Shown: piece by piece, positions 32,269 through 42,574 of the stretch
Layout: every line of letters begins with the position of its first letter
How positions within the stretch are numbered: the first letter of the stretch is position 1
Assembly: GCF_042186555.1 (NCBI RefSeq)
Contig: NC_133332.1
Coordinates: 120,583,375-120,647,374, forward strand
Reading direction: 5' to 3'
Length of the DNA stretch: 64,000 nucleotides
DNA from: Aquarana catesbeiana
Lineage: Eukaryota; Chordata; Amphibia; Anura; Ranidae
Notes under the pieces: model-generated
Databases searched by the model: none
Told to the model about the DNA's origin: nothing
The model's input: only the letters and a program-made list of their open reading frames with translations
Translations under genes and position numbers: made by a program

Positions 32269-32387
32269 CACTTTGGGCCCAATTTGGACATTTTCACTTA
32301 GGGGTGTACTCACTTTTGTTGCCAGCGGTTTAGACATTAATGGCTGTGTGTTGAGCTGTTTTGAGGGGACAGAAATTTACACTGTTA

Positions 32388-32791
32388 GGCCCCTTTCACA
32401 TGAGGCGGACTCCGTTTCTACGGAGCCCGCCTCGGTCCGCCGGCTCAGCGGGAGATCTGTCCATTGATCTCCGCTGAGCCGGCGGATGACAGGTCCCTCT
32501 CTGCTCACTGAGCGGGGAGGGGCTTGTCAGGCGCCGCTGCCGCCTATGGAGGGATCGGACGAAAACGGACAGCGTGTCCGTTTTCGTCAGATCTCACCCG
32601 ATCCGATCCGCCAGCGACGGATCTGGACGTAGAGCCATCCGTCTGCTTTTAGCGGATCGGACGGGGTCGGATGTCAGCGGACATGTCTCCGCTGACATCC
32701 GACGCTCCGTAGGCTAACATGGATCGCCCGTTCAGGTCCGCCGTCAAAACTGACAGGCGGACCTGAACGGTCGGATCGTGTGAAAGGGGCC
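32388..32791. mobile_element. Harbinger-like MITE in Tc1 terminus (TTA duplication)
   Basis: The ends GGCCCCTTTCACATGAGG and GTGTGAAAGGGGCC are flanked by TTA (32385-32387 and 32792-32794). The 404-bp GC-rich body contains GGACAGCGTGTCC and other inverted pairs. The opposite Tc1 terminus (31006-31030) shows the uninterrupted site CTTGTATAACAGTG. Confidence 0.9.
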
Positions 32792-33366
32792 TTATACAAG
32801 CTGTACACTCCCTACATTACATTGTAGCAAAGTGTCATTTCTTCAGTGTTGTCACATGAAAAGAAATAAAATATTTACAAAAATGTGAGGGGTGTACTCA
32901 CTTTTGTGAGATACTGTAAAACTATCTTCAGAAATTCGAATTTCATATAGAATTAATTCAAATTCGAATAGAAAAGATTAGAATAGAATAGAAAAGAATA
33001 GCATAGAAAAACAAAAGAGCAGAAAAGAATAAAATATAATATATATTATATTATTTTCTGTTCTGTTCTATTCTTTTCTATTTTCTATTCTATTCTAATC
33101 CTTTCTATTCGAATTCAATTTAATTTTATACAAAATTTGAATTTCGGAAAATGGTTATATATAGTTTACGTTTTCGAATTTGGTCAAGTTTTACCGAATG
33201 CAGTAGAATTTTTCGAATTTGATCATTTTTTTTGAAATTCGGTAGATTTTTTTTTTCGAGTTTGATCAAAGTTTTTCGAATTCGGTTGAATTTTTTCGAA
33301 TGCGAAAACGAAACGAATCCTGAAAACGAATGTAACGAATGCAATGAATTTAACTAAATGAACCCA

Positions 33367-34330
33367 CCAAACAGGTTAGGGATAAAGTTGTGGAGAAGTT
33401 TAAAGCAGGGTTAGGTTATAAAAAAATATCCCAAGCTTTGAACATCTCACAAAGCACTGTTCAATCCATCATCCGAAAATGGAAAGAGTGTGGCACAACT
33501 TCAAACCTACCAAGATATGGCTGTCCACCTAAACTGACAGGCCGGGCAAGGAGAGCATTAATCAGAGAAGCAGCCAAGATGGTAACTTTGAAGGAGCTGC
33601 AGAGATCCACAGCTCAGGTGGGAGAATCTGTCCGCAGGACAACTATTAGTCGTGCACTCCACAAATCTGGCCTTTATGGAAGAGTGGTAAAGAGAAAGCC
33701 ATTGTTGAAAGAAAGCCATACGAAGTCCCGTTTGAGAGAAGCCATGTGGGGGTCACAGCAAACAAACTTTTGGGCCTAAAAGCAAAACGCTATGTGTGGT
33801 GGAAAACTAACACTGCACATCACCCTGAACACACCATCCCCACCGTGAAACATGGTGGTGGCAGCATCAAGTTGTAGGATGCTTTTCTTCAGCAGGGACA
33901 GGGAAGCTGGTCAGAGTTGATGGGAAGATGGATGGAGCCAAATACAGGGCAATCTTAGAAGAAAACCTGTTAGTCTGCAAAAGACTTGAGACTGGGGTGG
34001 AGGTTCACCTCCCAGCAGGACAACGACCCTAAACATACAGCCAGAGCTATAATGGAATGGTTTAGATCAAATCATATTCATGTGTTAGAATGGCCCAGTC
34101 AAAGTCCAGACTTAAATCCAATTTAGAATCTGTGGCAAGACTTGAAAATTACTGTTCACAGACGCTCTCCATCCAATCTGACAGAGCTTGAGCTATTTTG
34201 CAAAGAAGAATGGGCAAAAATGTCTCTCTCTATATGTGCAAAGCTGGTAGAGACATACCCCCAAAAAAACTTGCAGCTGTAATTGCAGTGAAAGGTGGTT
34301 CTACAAAGTATTGACTCAGGGGGGCCGAAT
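33367..34330 (+). pseudogene. Tc1 transposase (outer element), main part
   Basis: It continues the reading frame begun at 29046 (where the start codon is ATC, not ATG). The helix-turn-helix region is readable: KISQALNISQSTVQSIIRKW, then RRTTISRALHKSGLYGR (33390-33779). It is followed by a TAA just after NFWA. Decayed DDE blocks are still visible on DNA (CATGGTGGTGGCAGCATC, CAGGACAACGACCCTAAACA, and the AATCTGTGGCAAGACTTG region). Inactive through insertion, stops and frameshifts. Confidence 0.85.
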
Positions 34331-34476
34331 AGAAATGCATGCCACACTTTTCAGATATTTATTTGTAAAAGTTTTGAAAACCATTTATTATTTTCATTTC
34401 ACTTCACAATTATGTACCAATTTGTGTTGGTCTATCACATAAAATCCCAATAAAATACCTTTACATTTTTTGGTTG

Positions 34477-35944
34477 AAACCAGGATGGAGGCTTGAGACC
34501 CGATTAGGTCTCTTCCTCATTTAAAGTCCCAAAATTTCCTTCTCTCTTTCTTTGCCAAATGCAATTAGGCATGGAGGGCACGCAGCCCTCATGTAGTGGG
34601 GTCTGAGAATGGTTTTCGGTGCATCTTAATTGCAGCTGGTTATACAACGCTAGTCATTCAATCAGTTTTTCTCTTTTTACTGTGGTTCACTTCATACCCC
34701 TTCCGGGGAATCTGACATCCATTGGGGTTTTTTTCTGTTCCATTCAACCTACCGCTCACAAGTTGTCCACACACTCTGCGACGGTGGTGCCCCTTGATCT
34801 GGATCCATGAGATTACCACCCACTTCTTTGTCCGGGAGCTGCGATGCACACCACGGGATCTTCCTTCTCCTCTTCCAGAGCAGGTGGATACTTCCACGCT
34901 GTGCATTGACATCATGTCACACACGCCGTGCGTGTGACGTCACTTGGAGCGTCGCCACGCCGGTGATGTTATCCATCTGCGGCTAATGGGAGGTGTCTCT
35001 GGTGCCCATGCCAAATGACCTCATCATTTTGGTAGCGGCGACATTTTCTCCTTTGGCACGCTAATGTGACGTTCGGGAGTGTCTGGCATTCGGGGCCTTA
35101 TAGCCTCACTTGGGGCGGAATGTCCATCTTAATGGCTCTCTCTCATCTTTTGGCTAGCACCTATCAGTGCACATCATGGCTTCCTACGGTCCAGCACCAG
35201 GTAACATAGGCAGATATATGGATATAACTGCACTATTCTTTCCCCACTCAAGTACAGAACTTGCTCACTTGACAATTATATATGTTTACATTTTTCATAG
35301 AAGCCACTCAAGATGTTTGTAGCCACCACCTGCAACTGTTTTTTATGAGTCACCACTGTATAGATATCTGTCCTCCACTTGTCTGGCCATGTGGGGGCAC
35401 TGATTGCGCCATGCGCTACCACAGCTCCCGGACAAGATGCCCTTAGGGGAGCCTCCAGCTCTCAAGGTTGCACTTCCACATGGCGGTTGTGAGTATTTTT
35501 TAGACAAAGCTACATCTCTTAACTGTATCTTTCCCCATGGCTGTCTTCTCCCCCCAAAGGTAGTGACTCAGACACCTTTATGTCTCATTTCAGATGAAGA
35601 CATTGCTGCTCCTGAAGAGTGGATATAAATACTTCATGAAATGCGTCGAGCCTCTATATATGCAATGTTCAGACCGACTATGTATTTCGTATTCATATGG
35701 ATATCTGTATTTTGTTATGGTCATCAAGAATTTTAAGCAATAGGAAGTTTCTCAGTTGGTGTAGCATTGAACCCTATCCACTGTCATGTATTATTGTGTT
35801 CCTATATGCACATAGATGAATTTTACTGTGACACTGTATATTTAATTATATGAATTTTTATTATGATTTACTATTTAATATACCATCTTATGACCCCCTA
35901 CTGTTGACTGCGTGTTTCATTCAAAGTTCCACCCTGTTCTCTTC
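34477..35944 (+). mobile_element. 1.47-kb retroposon-like insertion with 11-bp duplication
   Basis: TTTTTTGGTTG occurs at 34466-34476 and again at 35945-35955, with 1468 bp between. Removing one copy plus the insert restores the outer Tc1 terminus. The insert has no full ORF. It contains ATGAAATGCGTCGAGCC (about 35635), like the GAAACGCGT-type block found near Penelope-like element ends, so a truncated Penelope-like element is possible. Family uncertain. Confidence 0.7.
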
Positions 35945-36012
35945 TTTTTTGGTTGTAACATGACAAAATGTGGAAATTTCAAGCGGTATGAATACTTTTT
36001 GAAGGCACTGTA

Positions 36013-36734
36013 ACTATGTACTGTAAGTATACATGGCCCTGACACAGAGCGCAGATGCATTTGCCCTGTATAAACAAGGCCTTAGGGGCTTTGATAAATA
36101 AGTCAAGAGGGTTTTTTTTTTGGAGAATATATGGAAGCAATTATCAAGTTTTACTGCTGGTTTGGTATACATATTCTGCTACCAAGACTGACATTAGGAA
36201 GAAAGTATTGCTATGGATACATCAAGGAGCATCTCACATTTAATTGTGCAGCAACACTGACAGTTTAATGATCTGAAATTGCAATGCACCTTTATGTCAG
36301 AAAAATAGAAACTGGTAAAAAACATTTTCTTGAAAAGGGTCTTTATATTAATAGCACAGCACAGTGAAAAACAATGTATTATGTCTGTTTCCTTAGCTAC
36401 ACAACTGAGGTTTGCTATTTTTTTTATTTTAAAGAAAACCTGTAATATAAGAAATATGTGTGCTGTCAATGCTGGCCACCTTGGGGATATGCTAGTTGTC
36501 AGGCTAGCACTTATGCCTATTTTCTGATTTTAATACTTTCTACATTACTGGCCCATAACAAGTTTGCATATCTTAGATTTCTGAGATCACTTTATGCAAA
36601 ACTATTCTAAGTCAGTGTTACACAAAAAAATCAAAACCAGCAGGTCATCATTACCACCAAGCAACTAGCATCTGCAGGAGTAGGCCTGCAGTAGGCCTAT
36701 GTATTGCTCATATTTTTTATTTTTTTTTCCTTTA
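36013..36734. other. non-coding interval
   Basis: No supportable gene. ACTATGTACTGTAAG at the left edge is the tail of the CR1-type LINE. Confidence 0.45.
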
Positions 36735-37100
36735 ATCACTTGACCTCGGGAAGGTTTTACCCCCTTCATAACTAGGGCATACTTTGCTATTCAGCACCGT
36801 GCTACTTTAACTGGCATTTGCTTAGTCATGCAACACTTACCCAAATAAAATTTATTTCATTTTTCACATAAATAGAGCTTTCTTATGGTGGCATTTAATC
36901 ACTACTAGGTTTTTCATATTTTGCTATATAAACAAAAAAAAGACTGAACATTTTGAAAAAAACAAGTTTTTCTTAGTTTCTGTTATAAAGTTTTGCAAAC
37001 TTTCTTCATAAATTTATAAATTTATATAAATTTATAGTCTGCTACATTTCTTTGGTAAAAATAACCCAAATCAATAGTATATTTACCCTTCTCCATCCAC
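36735..37100 (+). mobile_element. old piggyBac-type MITE remnant
   Basis: Decayed copy of a CACTTGACCTCGGGAAGGTTTTACCCCCTTCAT...ACTAGGGCAT...ACAAATAGAGCTTTCTT type element, seen here as TAATCACTTGACCTC, ACTTTAACTGGCA, AATAGAGCTTTCTTATGG and TGCTATATAAACAAAAAAA. Similar blocks in reverse orientation are at 15600-15700 and 52060-52140. CpG sites are largely lost, so it is old. Confidence 0.6.
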
Positions 37101-37689
37101 AGTGGTATTGTTTTAAATACAACACGGTTGGTTAATTATAGAGAGTTTTACAAAGTCTGTTTGTTGTACAGATTATTTGTATAAATGTAATATGTATATT
37201 TACGTATAATAAAATGTAATTACATATTTCAGATTTGTTAACCTTCGTATTCTCTACAAAGTAGACCGCATGTTCGGGAAACATGTAGAGTGCTGGATAT
37301 TCCATCATGAAGTCCTATCTGATTGGATAAGTAGTAAATAAAATAGCTTTCATTTAGAACGTCTAATAATGTAATATGTTGATGGGTATTGGTTAGGAGG
37401 TTATATCTTGATTATATCTTGAATACCAATATCCTATGGTATATAAATCCTTTTCCTTTTTTTTCATTTTTCAAAATCATTTTGTTCTTTTAAGATTGTT
37501 TGAATAAATATTTTAACAATTTATAAATATATAGGCTGATGGCTGATATGTTTTGGCACCATAAACCCCTATTTCCTTATCTCCCCAATATACAATTTTT
37601 TAATGTTTCATGAAGTTGTTCTTTAAACAAAGGTATAACATTTAATTAAATTAGTCATGTTGTAGTTTCTCTCATAGTAAAACACTCAT
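37101..37689. other. AT-rich non-coding interval
   Basis: No gene or element boundary recognised. Confidence 0.4.
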
Positions 37690-38055
37690 TTGACAATTAG
37701 CAGGTGGCATTGGAAGAGCTTCCTACAGTCAGCGGAGGATGGCAATTAGTAGTTTCCTAATTAAACTGACACAGATTCTTCCCAGAAAGACTTTTCATCG
37801 ATGCATCAAGTCACTTTACAGGAGGGGACATCTGTTACATATGCCTGAGTCTCTTCACTGAGCTATTTCAAGGCACACGCCACATTTACAGCACCAATTC
37901 CACATGCTTAATGGTTTAAAGGATTTCTAAGTGAATCACTCCAGCACTTCAGTTTGATTAACCATACGCTATGCAAATTATCAGTGCATTGAGCCATCAC
38001 TAGTAATTATCATATGGTATTTGGGAGGGAAAAGTCATGAGTCTTTTGAGTCCAT
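37690..38055. promoter_or_regulatory. unique block with octamer and TAATTA motifs, candidate enhancer
   Basis: A balanced-composition, non-repetitive stretch directly before the Harbinger element. It has CTAATTAA (about 37757-37764), an exact octamer ATGCAAAT (37971-37978) and TAATTATC (about 38003). It has no open frame. Regulatory function is only a suggestion from motifs and contrast with the surrounding repeats. Confidence 0.25.
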
Positions 38056-38929
38056 TCCATCAAAGATGTTTAATGCCGCGTACACACAAGCGGACTTTTC
38101 GACCGGACTGGTCCGACGGAACGAATCCGGCGGACAATCCAACCGTGTGTGGGCTTCATTGGACCTTCAGCGGACTTTTTCTGTCAAAAATCTGACGGAC
38201 TTTAGATTTGGAACATGTTTCAAATCTTTCCGCCGGAACTCCACCGGACCCAGTTCCTATCGAGAAGTCTGTATGCTGGTCCGACAGACAAAAAACGACG
38301 CATGCTCAGAAGCAAGTACAAGACGGAATAGCTCGTTCTTGTAAAACTAGTGTTCGTATTGTAGCTAGCACATTCCTCACGCTGCAAATTCTGTGATCGT
38401 TGAATGCAGTGCAGTATTGTCTTCTTTATAATGCTAGAAGAACTAAGTTGTTTTTCTGCTCATATTCACACAGAGTTCTCACAAACAGATTTATGGATTA
38501 TTTCTCTTGATCTCATGAATGATATTGTATTTTTGAAAAGCCCGATGTCCGTACTAATGTTTACACATTTTTTATTTTGAGACATCTTTTATTATTTTTT
38601 ATTTCATCAAGATCTTTTTTTAGGATTGTTAAAAAAATTTTTTCTAGTGATCTCCATATATATATATATTTTTGTGTGTCAAGTTACCACAATAACCTTT
38701 TTTTTTGTTTTTGTTTGTTTTTTATTTTTTTTTAAGTTACCACAATAACATTAGATATTATTCATTTTTTGGAACCTCAATGAGGTTGGTGTCCCTTGTT
38801 AATTTGACATTGTCTTTTAAAAATTTATTTTAATAAAAACACCTAGGCAAGTGTATTCAGAAAATAAAATATCCATTTATTCTGGTTAACAAAATAAAGA
38901 TGAAAGCAACGCTGGATAAACTTTTTTAA

Positions 38930-39165
38930 TTTGTGAAGCCTTTTGGAACCAGGGCACACATCAAGTATGTGGAAAAGAAAATAGGGATCTTGAAGAGTCA
39001 ATATAATAGGGAGCACAATCTGGTCCAGGAATCCCAGAGATCAAGACCAGCAGCAGATGACATATATGTCCCCAGGCTGTGGTACTACACCAGCATGCGT
39101 CTTCTGTCAGACCAGACTGAACCCAGGTCATCACGTTCTTCTCTTCGCTGCAGCCTTCCCTAAAC
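38930..39165 (+). pseudogene. fragment of a second MADF/Myb-like gene, opposite orientation
   Basis: The + frame reads EKKIGILKSQYNREH, then DDIYVPRLWYY and RLLSDQTEPRSS. This parallels ERKIGIL..MYVPRLWNF and RFLDDQTQARES of the MADF gene on - (39869-40255). It has no start or full domain. It holds about 21 residues between KIGIL and YVPRLW that the - copy lacks. It runs into the 3' end of the - gene around 39140-39240. Confidence 0.7.
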
Positions 39166-39587
39166 GCTGCCCTGCACCCTTCCCTGCAGCCTTCCCTCCA
39201 CACTGCCCTGCAGCCTTCCTTGGAGGCTGTGGCTCTGGTGGAGGACTTGTGGCAGGAGGAGGAGGGGCTTGTTCATTTATCTGGCTGTTGCCAGTTAACT
39301 CGGCTTTCAGCCCCTTGTGAAGGACATCAGAAAAAAGTTTTTCACAGAGGAGGCGTTGGCCCTTCTCCACTTCGAGCAACCTGCTGGCTATATAGGAGCC
39401 ATAGGCCTCTTCAGGTTCAGGGTGGCTCTTGAGGAAATTTGTAGCTTCTCTCATGAGGCGCAGTGATGCCTCCTCTGTCACCGTAACCTTCCTGGCTGAC
39501 ACTGGGCCCGGCCTCCTCCTGGCTGACACTAGTCCCAGCCTCCTCCTGCCTGTCACTTTCCAGACCCTCGTCCTGGCTGAGCTCATC
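39131..39587 (-). pseudogene. MADF gene, second exon (C-terminal part)
   Basis: The acceptor TTTTGACACAG precedes 39587. The first reading is acidic (DELSQDEGLESD), then homology-like sequence moves to the next frame (LRLMREATNFLKSHPEPEEA, then LEVEKGQRLLCEKLFSDVL), implying a frameshift near 39480. This helical segment resembles the C-terminal dimerisation regions of MADF/BESS-like proteins. The last Lys/Ala-rich part (39131-39240) may instead be read-through of the opposing fragment. Confidence 0.55.
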
Positions 39588-39868
39588 CTGTGTCAAAAAA
39601 AAGGGACATAGTTTTATTTTTTTGGTTCATCAATCACACACAATTTTCAGCTCATGACTTGCAAATTCTATGTTAATACATATAAAAGAGTATCATTCTG
39701 ACCTCAGAATTTTTTCAAGCTGGTGACAAAACATTTTTGGCCACTACTGTCAATTGATATGTATACATAATTTTTTGTATAAAATCCTTAATAGGTAATC
39801 AATTAGAACATCTAGTTAACATCATTAATATTAGGACACTAAATACAGTATGTCTAAAAATAATATAC

Positions 39869-40255
39869 CTGGCTCCAGATGGTCGCATCCGGTTCTTCCA
39901 GGATGGAAGGCCCAGGTTGGTCCTCATCAGCCTCTGCTGGGGTGGAGGGAAGGGTGGAGGGAAGGGTCGAAAGAGATTCCCTGGCTTGAGTCTGGTCGTC
40001 AAGAAAACGCAGGTTTTGGAAGTTCCACAACCTGGGTACATACATATCCCTCAAGATCCCAATTTTCCTTTCCAAAATCCCCACGGTTGCTTTTGGGATG
40101 AAAGTCTGCACAAATGCCAGAGGTTTCTCCAGCGTTGCCTTCCTTACTGGTTTAATGTAATATTGAGGGTGTTTGACTTCCCACAGATTCCTCATCTCCC
40201 TGTACTTCTCAATAAATGGTGTCAGAAATTCAGGGTCCTTAAACTTATTATTCAT
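39869..40255 (-). CDS. Harbinger MADF/Myb-like DNA-binding protein, first coding exon
   Basis: Myb/SANT-like accessory proteins of Harbinger elements bind the element ends and import the nuclease into the nucleus. The ATG at 40255 follows a candidate 5'-UTR intron. The exon encodes FIEKYREMRNLWEVKHPQYY, a YIKPVRKATLEKPLAFVQTF block and KIGILRDMYVPRLWNF, i.e. a MADF-like three-helix domain over about residues 8-90, then a Ser/Pro/Glu linker. It ends at the donor CAG|GTATAT (39868). Compared with the + fragment at 38930-39165, about 63 nt are missing between KIGIL and YVPRLW. The frame itself is open. Confidence 0.72.
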
Positions 40256-40260
40256 TTTTG

Positions 40261-40378
40261 CTGTAAGACAATACCCAAGACAAAAACACTAATGTTAGCC
40301 TAAACTCTCATAATCTTATCCCAACATAGGCCTCAATCTTTAAGCAGTATAGGCCGCTACAGAGTAAATAAAATTTAC
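40261..40378 (-). other. candidate 5'-UTR intron of the MADF gene
   Basis: On the minus strand the donor CGAAG|GTAAAT and the acceptor GTCTTACAG|C (118 nt) lie just before the ATG at 40255. Confidence 0.5.
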
Positions 40379-40449
40379 CTTCGTTTCGGACGCTCGTAAC
40401 TTCAGTTTCTCTTTCCTCCGCGCACAGAATGTAGGTACGGCGTGTTAGC

Positions 40450-40459
40450 TTTATATAAA
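40450..40459. promoter_or_regulatory. palindromic TATA box between divergent ORFs
   Basis: TTTATATAAA reads the same on both strands. It is about 70 nt upstream of the MADF leader exon on - and about 95 nt upstream of the ATG at 40553 on +, so it could serve either or both. Confidence 0.5.
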
Positions 40460-40552
40460 TTGTGCTTGCATGAAACTCCGCCTGCGTTGTCCGCCCTTGA
40501 TGTTCTTTTTCACGATAATTCCCCGCCTCTTCTCTACGCACAGAACGTACGT

Positions 40553-40729
40553 ATGTACGAAGCCGCGGAACCCTTTTCAACAGACAGCACACAAAGGCTG
40601 ATTGGCCAGCTCATGGCCTGGAATGGGGATCTTGATGTCATGCGCAATCAGCTGGACATCATGCGCAATCGGCTGGACATTATGCAACAGGAAATGAAGA
40701 ACATGATCGATGTTTTGGGGAGAATTTAA
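40553..40729 (+). CDS. 59-residue (58 plus stop) coiled-coil microprotein candidate
   Basis: The ATG at 40553 opens a small + frame ending TAA at 40727-40729. From about residue 25 it consists of heptads DVMRNQL-DIMRNRL-DIMQQEM-KNMIDVL, with Leu/Met/Ile at a/d positions, i.e. a dimeric or trimeric coiled coil. The first two heptads are exact-length 21-bp DNA repeats (CATGCGCAATCAGCTGGACAT). It faces the MADF gene across the palindromic TATA. It could be a small partner protein of the element, a remnant last exon, or a chance frame. No family was recognised. Confidence 0.4.
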   Translation: MYEAAEPFSTDSTQRLIGQLMAWNGDLDVMRNQLDIMRNRLDIMQQEMKNMIDVLGRI

Positions 40730-40759
40730 TCCCTTTGTCGATCATGTTCTTCATTTCCT
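40689..40759. repeat. 22-bp perfect hairpin at the coiled-coil stop codon
   Basis: GGAAATGAAGAACATGATCG at 40690 is exactly inverted at 40739-40758 with one further pair on each side. The loop is about 27 nt and contains the TAA stop. Confidence 0.9.
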
Positions 40760-41748
40760 TTTTATATGACCAGATTCTGGCCTTACATTTTTTAACCATT
40801 GTGTACAATTTTCTAATCCAATTTTGAAGATGCACACGGTGTATCAACATGTGCTATCTGCCATCAGGGGATCTCAATGTACGCGTTTTGTGGGTGCAAC
40901 CCCTTCCTCATAACGCTAGTAGGTGAGAGGAAGGGATTGCACACACAAAACACGTCCATTGATCCCCCATGATGGGAGATAGCACATGTTGACATTACCC
41001 ATTTGGAATCCAAATTTCTGTGCATCTTTAAAATTTGGCTTTTACAGGGGTGACATCACCCCATCTGTTTTATATGTTTTAAAACATGCCTGTTTGTTAA
41101 TTTAAAAAAAATATATTTATTTTTTTTTTTAAGAAAAAAAAATACTAAATCATTTTTTGTTTAAAAAAAACAAACTTTTTTTCAAATAAAAAATAACAAA
41201 AGAAAATAATTTTAAAGAAAAAAAATATTATATATTTGTTAAAAAAAAAATCTAAATTTATATTGTAAAAACAAAATATTTGTTTTTAAAAAAAATCTTA
41301 AAAATGTAAAAAAAATTTGTTAAAAAAAAAATCAAAATTTATATCGTAAAAAAAATAAATATTTGTTTTTAAAAAATTGTAAACGCACATGTGAATGTGC
41401 ACAGATTAAAAAAAGTTAGCTAATCAACAATGTGTGGCTTCTTCTTTCAATGCTCAATACCAGTTTTGTAAGTATAATTTTGTGTTTACAGTTACAATGG
41501 GGCTTATTTACTAAAGGAAAATACACTTGGCACTACAAGTGCACTAGGAGAAGCTAGGAGACAGCCAAAAAGAAAAGCAAGCAATAAATACATTTCTAGA
41601 TTTTATCAGATTTTTTTTTTTATTAATAAAAATTAGAGATTGTCTGGCATTGCAATGGCCCCCCTACCCGTAAAAAAATCAACATATCTATCCCGAACTT
41701 GACGGGCGGTTTGGGGGGCCAAGCCAGTACGGCCAGTATCCAGGCCCG
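40760..41748. other. Harbinger non-coding spacer, very AT-rich
   Basis: Contains long A and T tracts (41100-41400), a short direct/inverted pair around 40850-41000 (GATAGCACATGTTGA and inverse), and a truncated GGGGCTTATTTACTAAAGG MITE end at 41500. No gene. Confidence 0.6.
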
Positions 41749-42381
41749 TCAGAGGATTCTAAGTCCGGCCTCAGGCCCAAGTGATGCAAGATAATTGCTT
41801 GCATTTTTGCGTAAAAAATTGTGCAGGATACAGCATGCTAGGACAATGTGATGAAGTTTGTAGTCCGCCATGTGGATTGCTGTCTGAAACAGGCAGAACC
41901 GGCTGGCCATTATCCCGAAGGCATTCTCCACAACTCTTCTCGCTCTGGCCAGCCTGTAGTTAAAAACCCTCCTCTCCGGGGTGAGGGTCCTTTGGGGGAA
42001 TGGCCTCATCAGGTGCTTGCCCAGACTGAAGGCTTTATCTGCAATGAAGACAAAGGGGAGTCCTTCCATGTTATCCACATCATGTGGCAATCCCAGGCCA
42101 CCACTCTGGAGATGCTGGTAGAATTCCGTCTGGGCGAAGACTCCTCCATCCTTCATCCGGCCATTCTTCCCCACGTCCACATACAGAAATCCATATTGTG
42201 CCGACACCACCGCCATTAACACAATACTATGAAACCTCTTATAGTTGAAATAGTATGACCCGAATGGGGTGATGGCACAATGTGGACATGTTTCCCATCT
42301 ATAGTCCCTCCACAATTGGGAAAGTCGACGGGTGGCAAAATGGGATGCCACAGTCTGTCATTCCTGTGGCGTTGAAGGAAA
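41749..42381 (-). pseudogene. Harbinger DDE nuclease, catalytic exon
   Basis: The nuclease of PIF/Harbinger elements (HARBI1-like). The acceptor CTCCCCAG ends at 42382. Reading on -, codon 8 is TGA (42360-42358) where the family has Trp. The frame then runs open to a stop at 41749. Two frame changes (near 42330 and near 42259) leave about 65-70 nt out of frame. That stretch encodes the first catalytic motif, visible in the other frame as DFPNCGGTIDGKH (Asp codon 42299-42297). The rest is well kept: SYYFNYKRFHSIVLMAVV, a second catalytic Asp in FIADKAFSL and the Glu in RVVENAFGIMASRF. It is therefore a pseudogene. Confidence 0.9.
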
Positions 42382-42574
42382 CTGGGGAGTCAAACAAGAA
42401 AAAAAAATATAAGCACTTTTGCACATAACATTGCAAGCAGATTACACAAAAAAAATTCTTGCCCAGCATCAGTACATAACATTAATTTTAAGTATTATTT
42501 AAAGACTAAAAATATAAGGCCCACTTATCAGATTCCTCACCCCCTCTGATGGCCCATTGATCAAATTTAAGGGG

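Larger units (their letters stand above)
30893..32916 (+). mobile_element. inner Tc1 element with long inverted termini
   Basis: The ends are TAGTATCCCACAAAAGTG and CACTTTTGTGAGATACTG, flanked by TA (30891-30892 and 32917-32918). The inverted termini extend about 230 bp and include the inner repeat GTGAGTACACCCCTAAGTG (IR/DR arrangement). The transposase is a pseudogene (31264-32268). A Harbinger MITE lies in the right terminus. Confidence 0.92.

Noticed and set aside
38021..38344. 107-codon frame at the left Harbinger end
   Set aside because: Starts outside the element and reads through its terminal repeat; not conserved in design.
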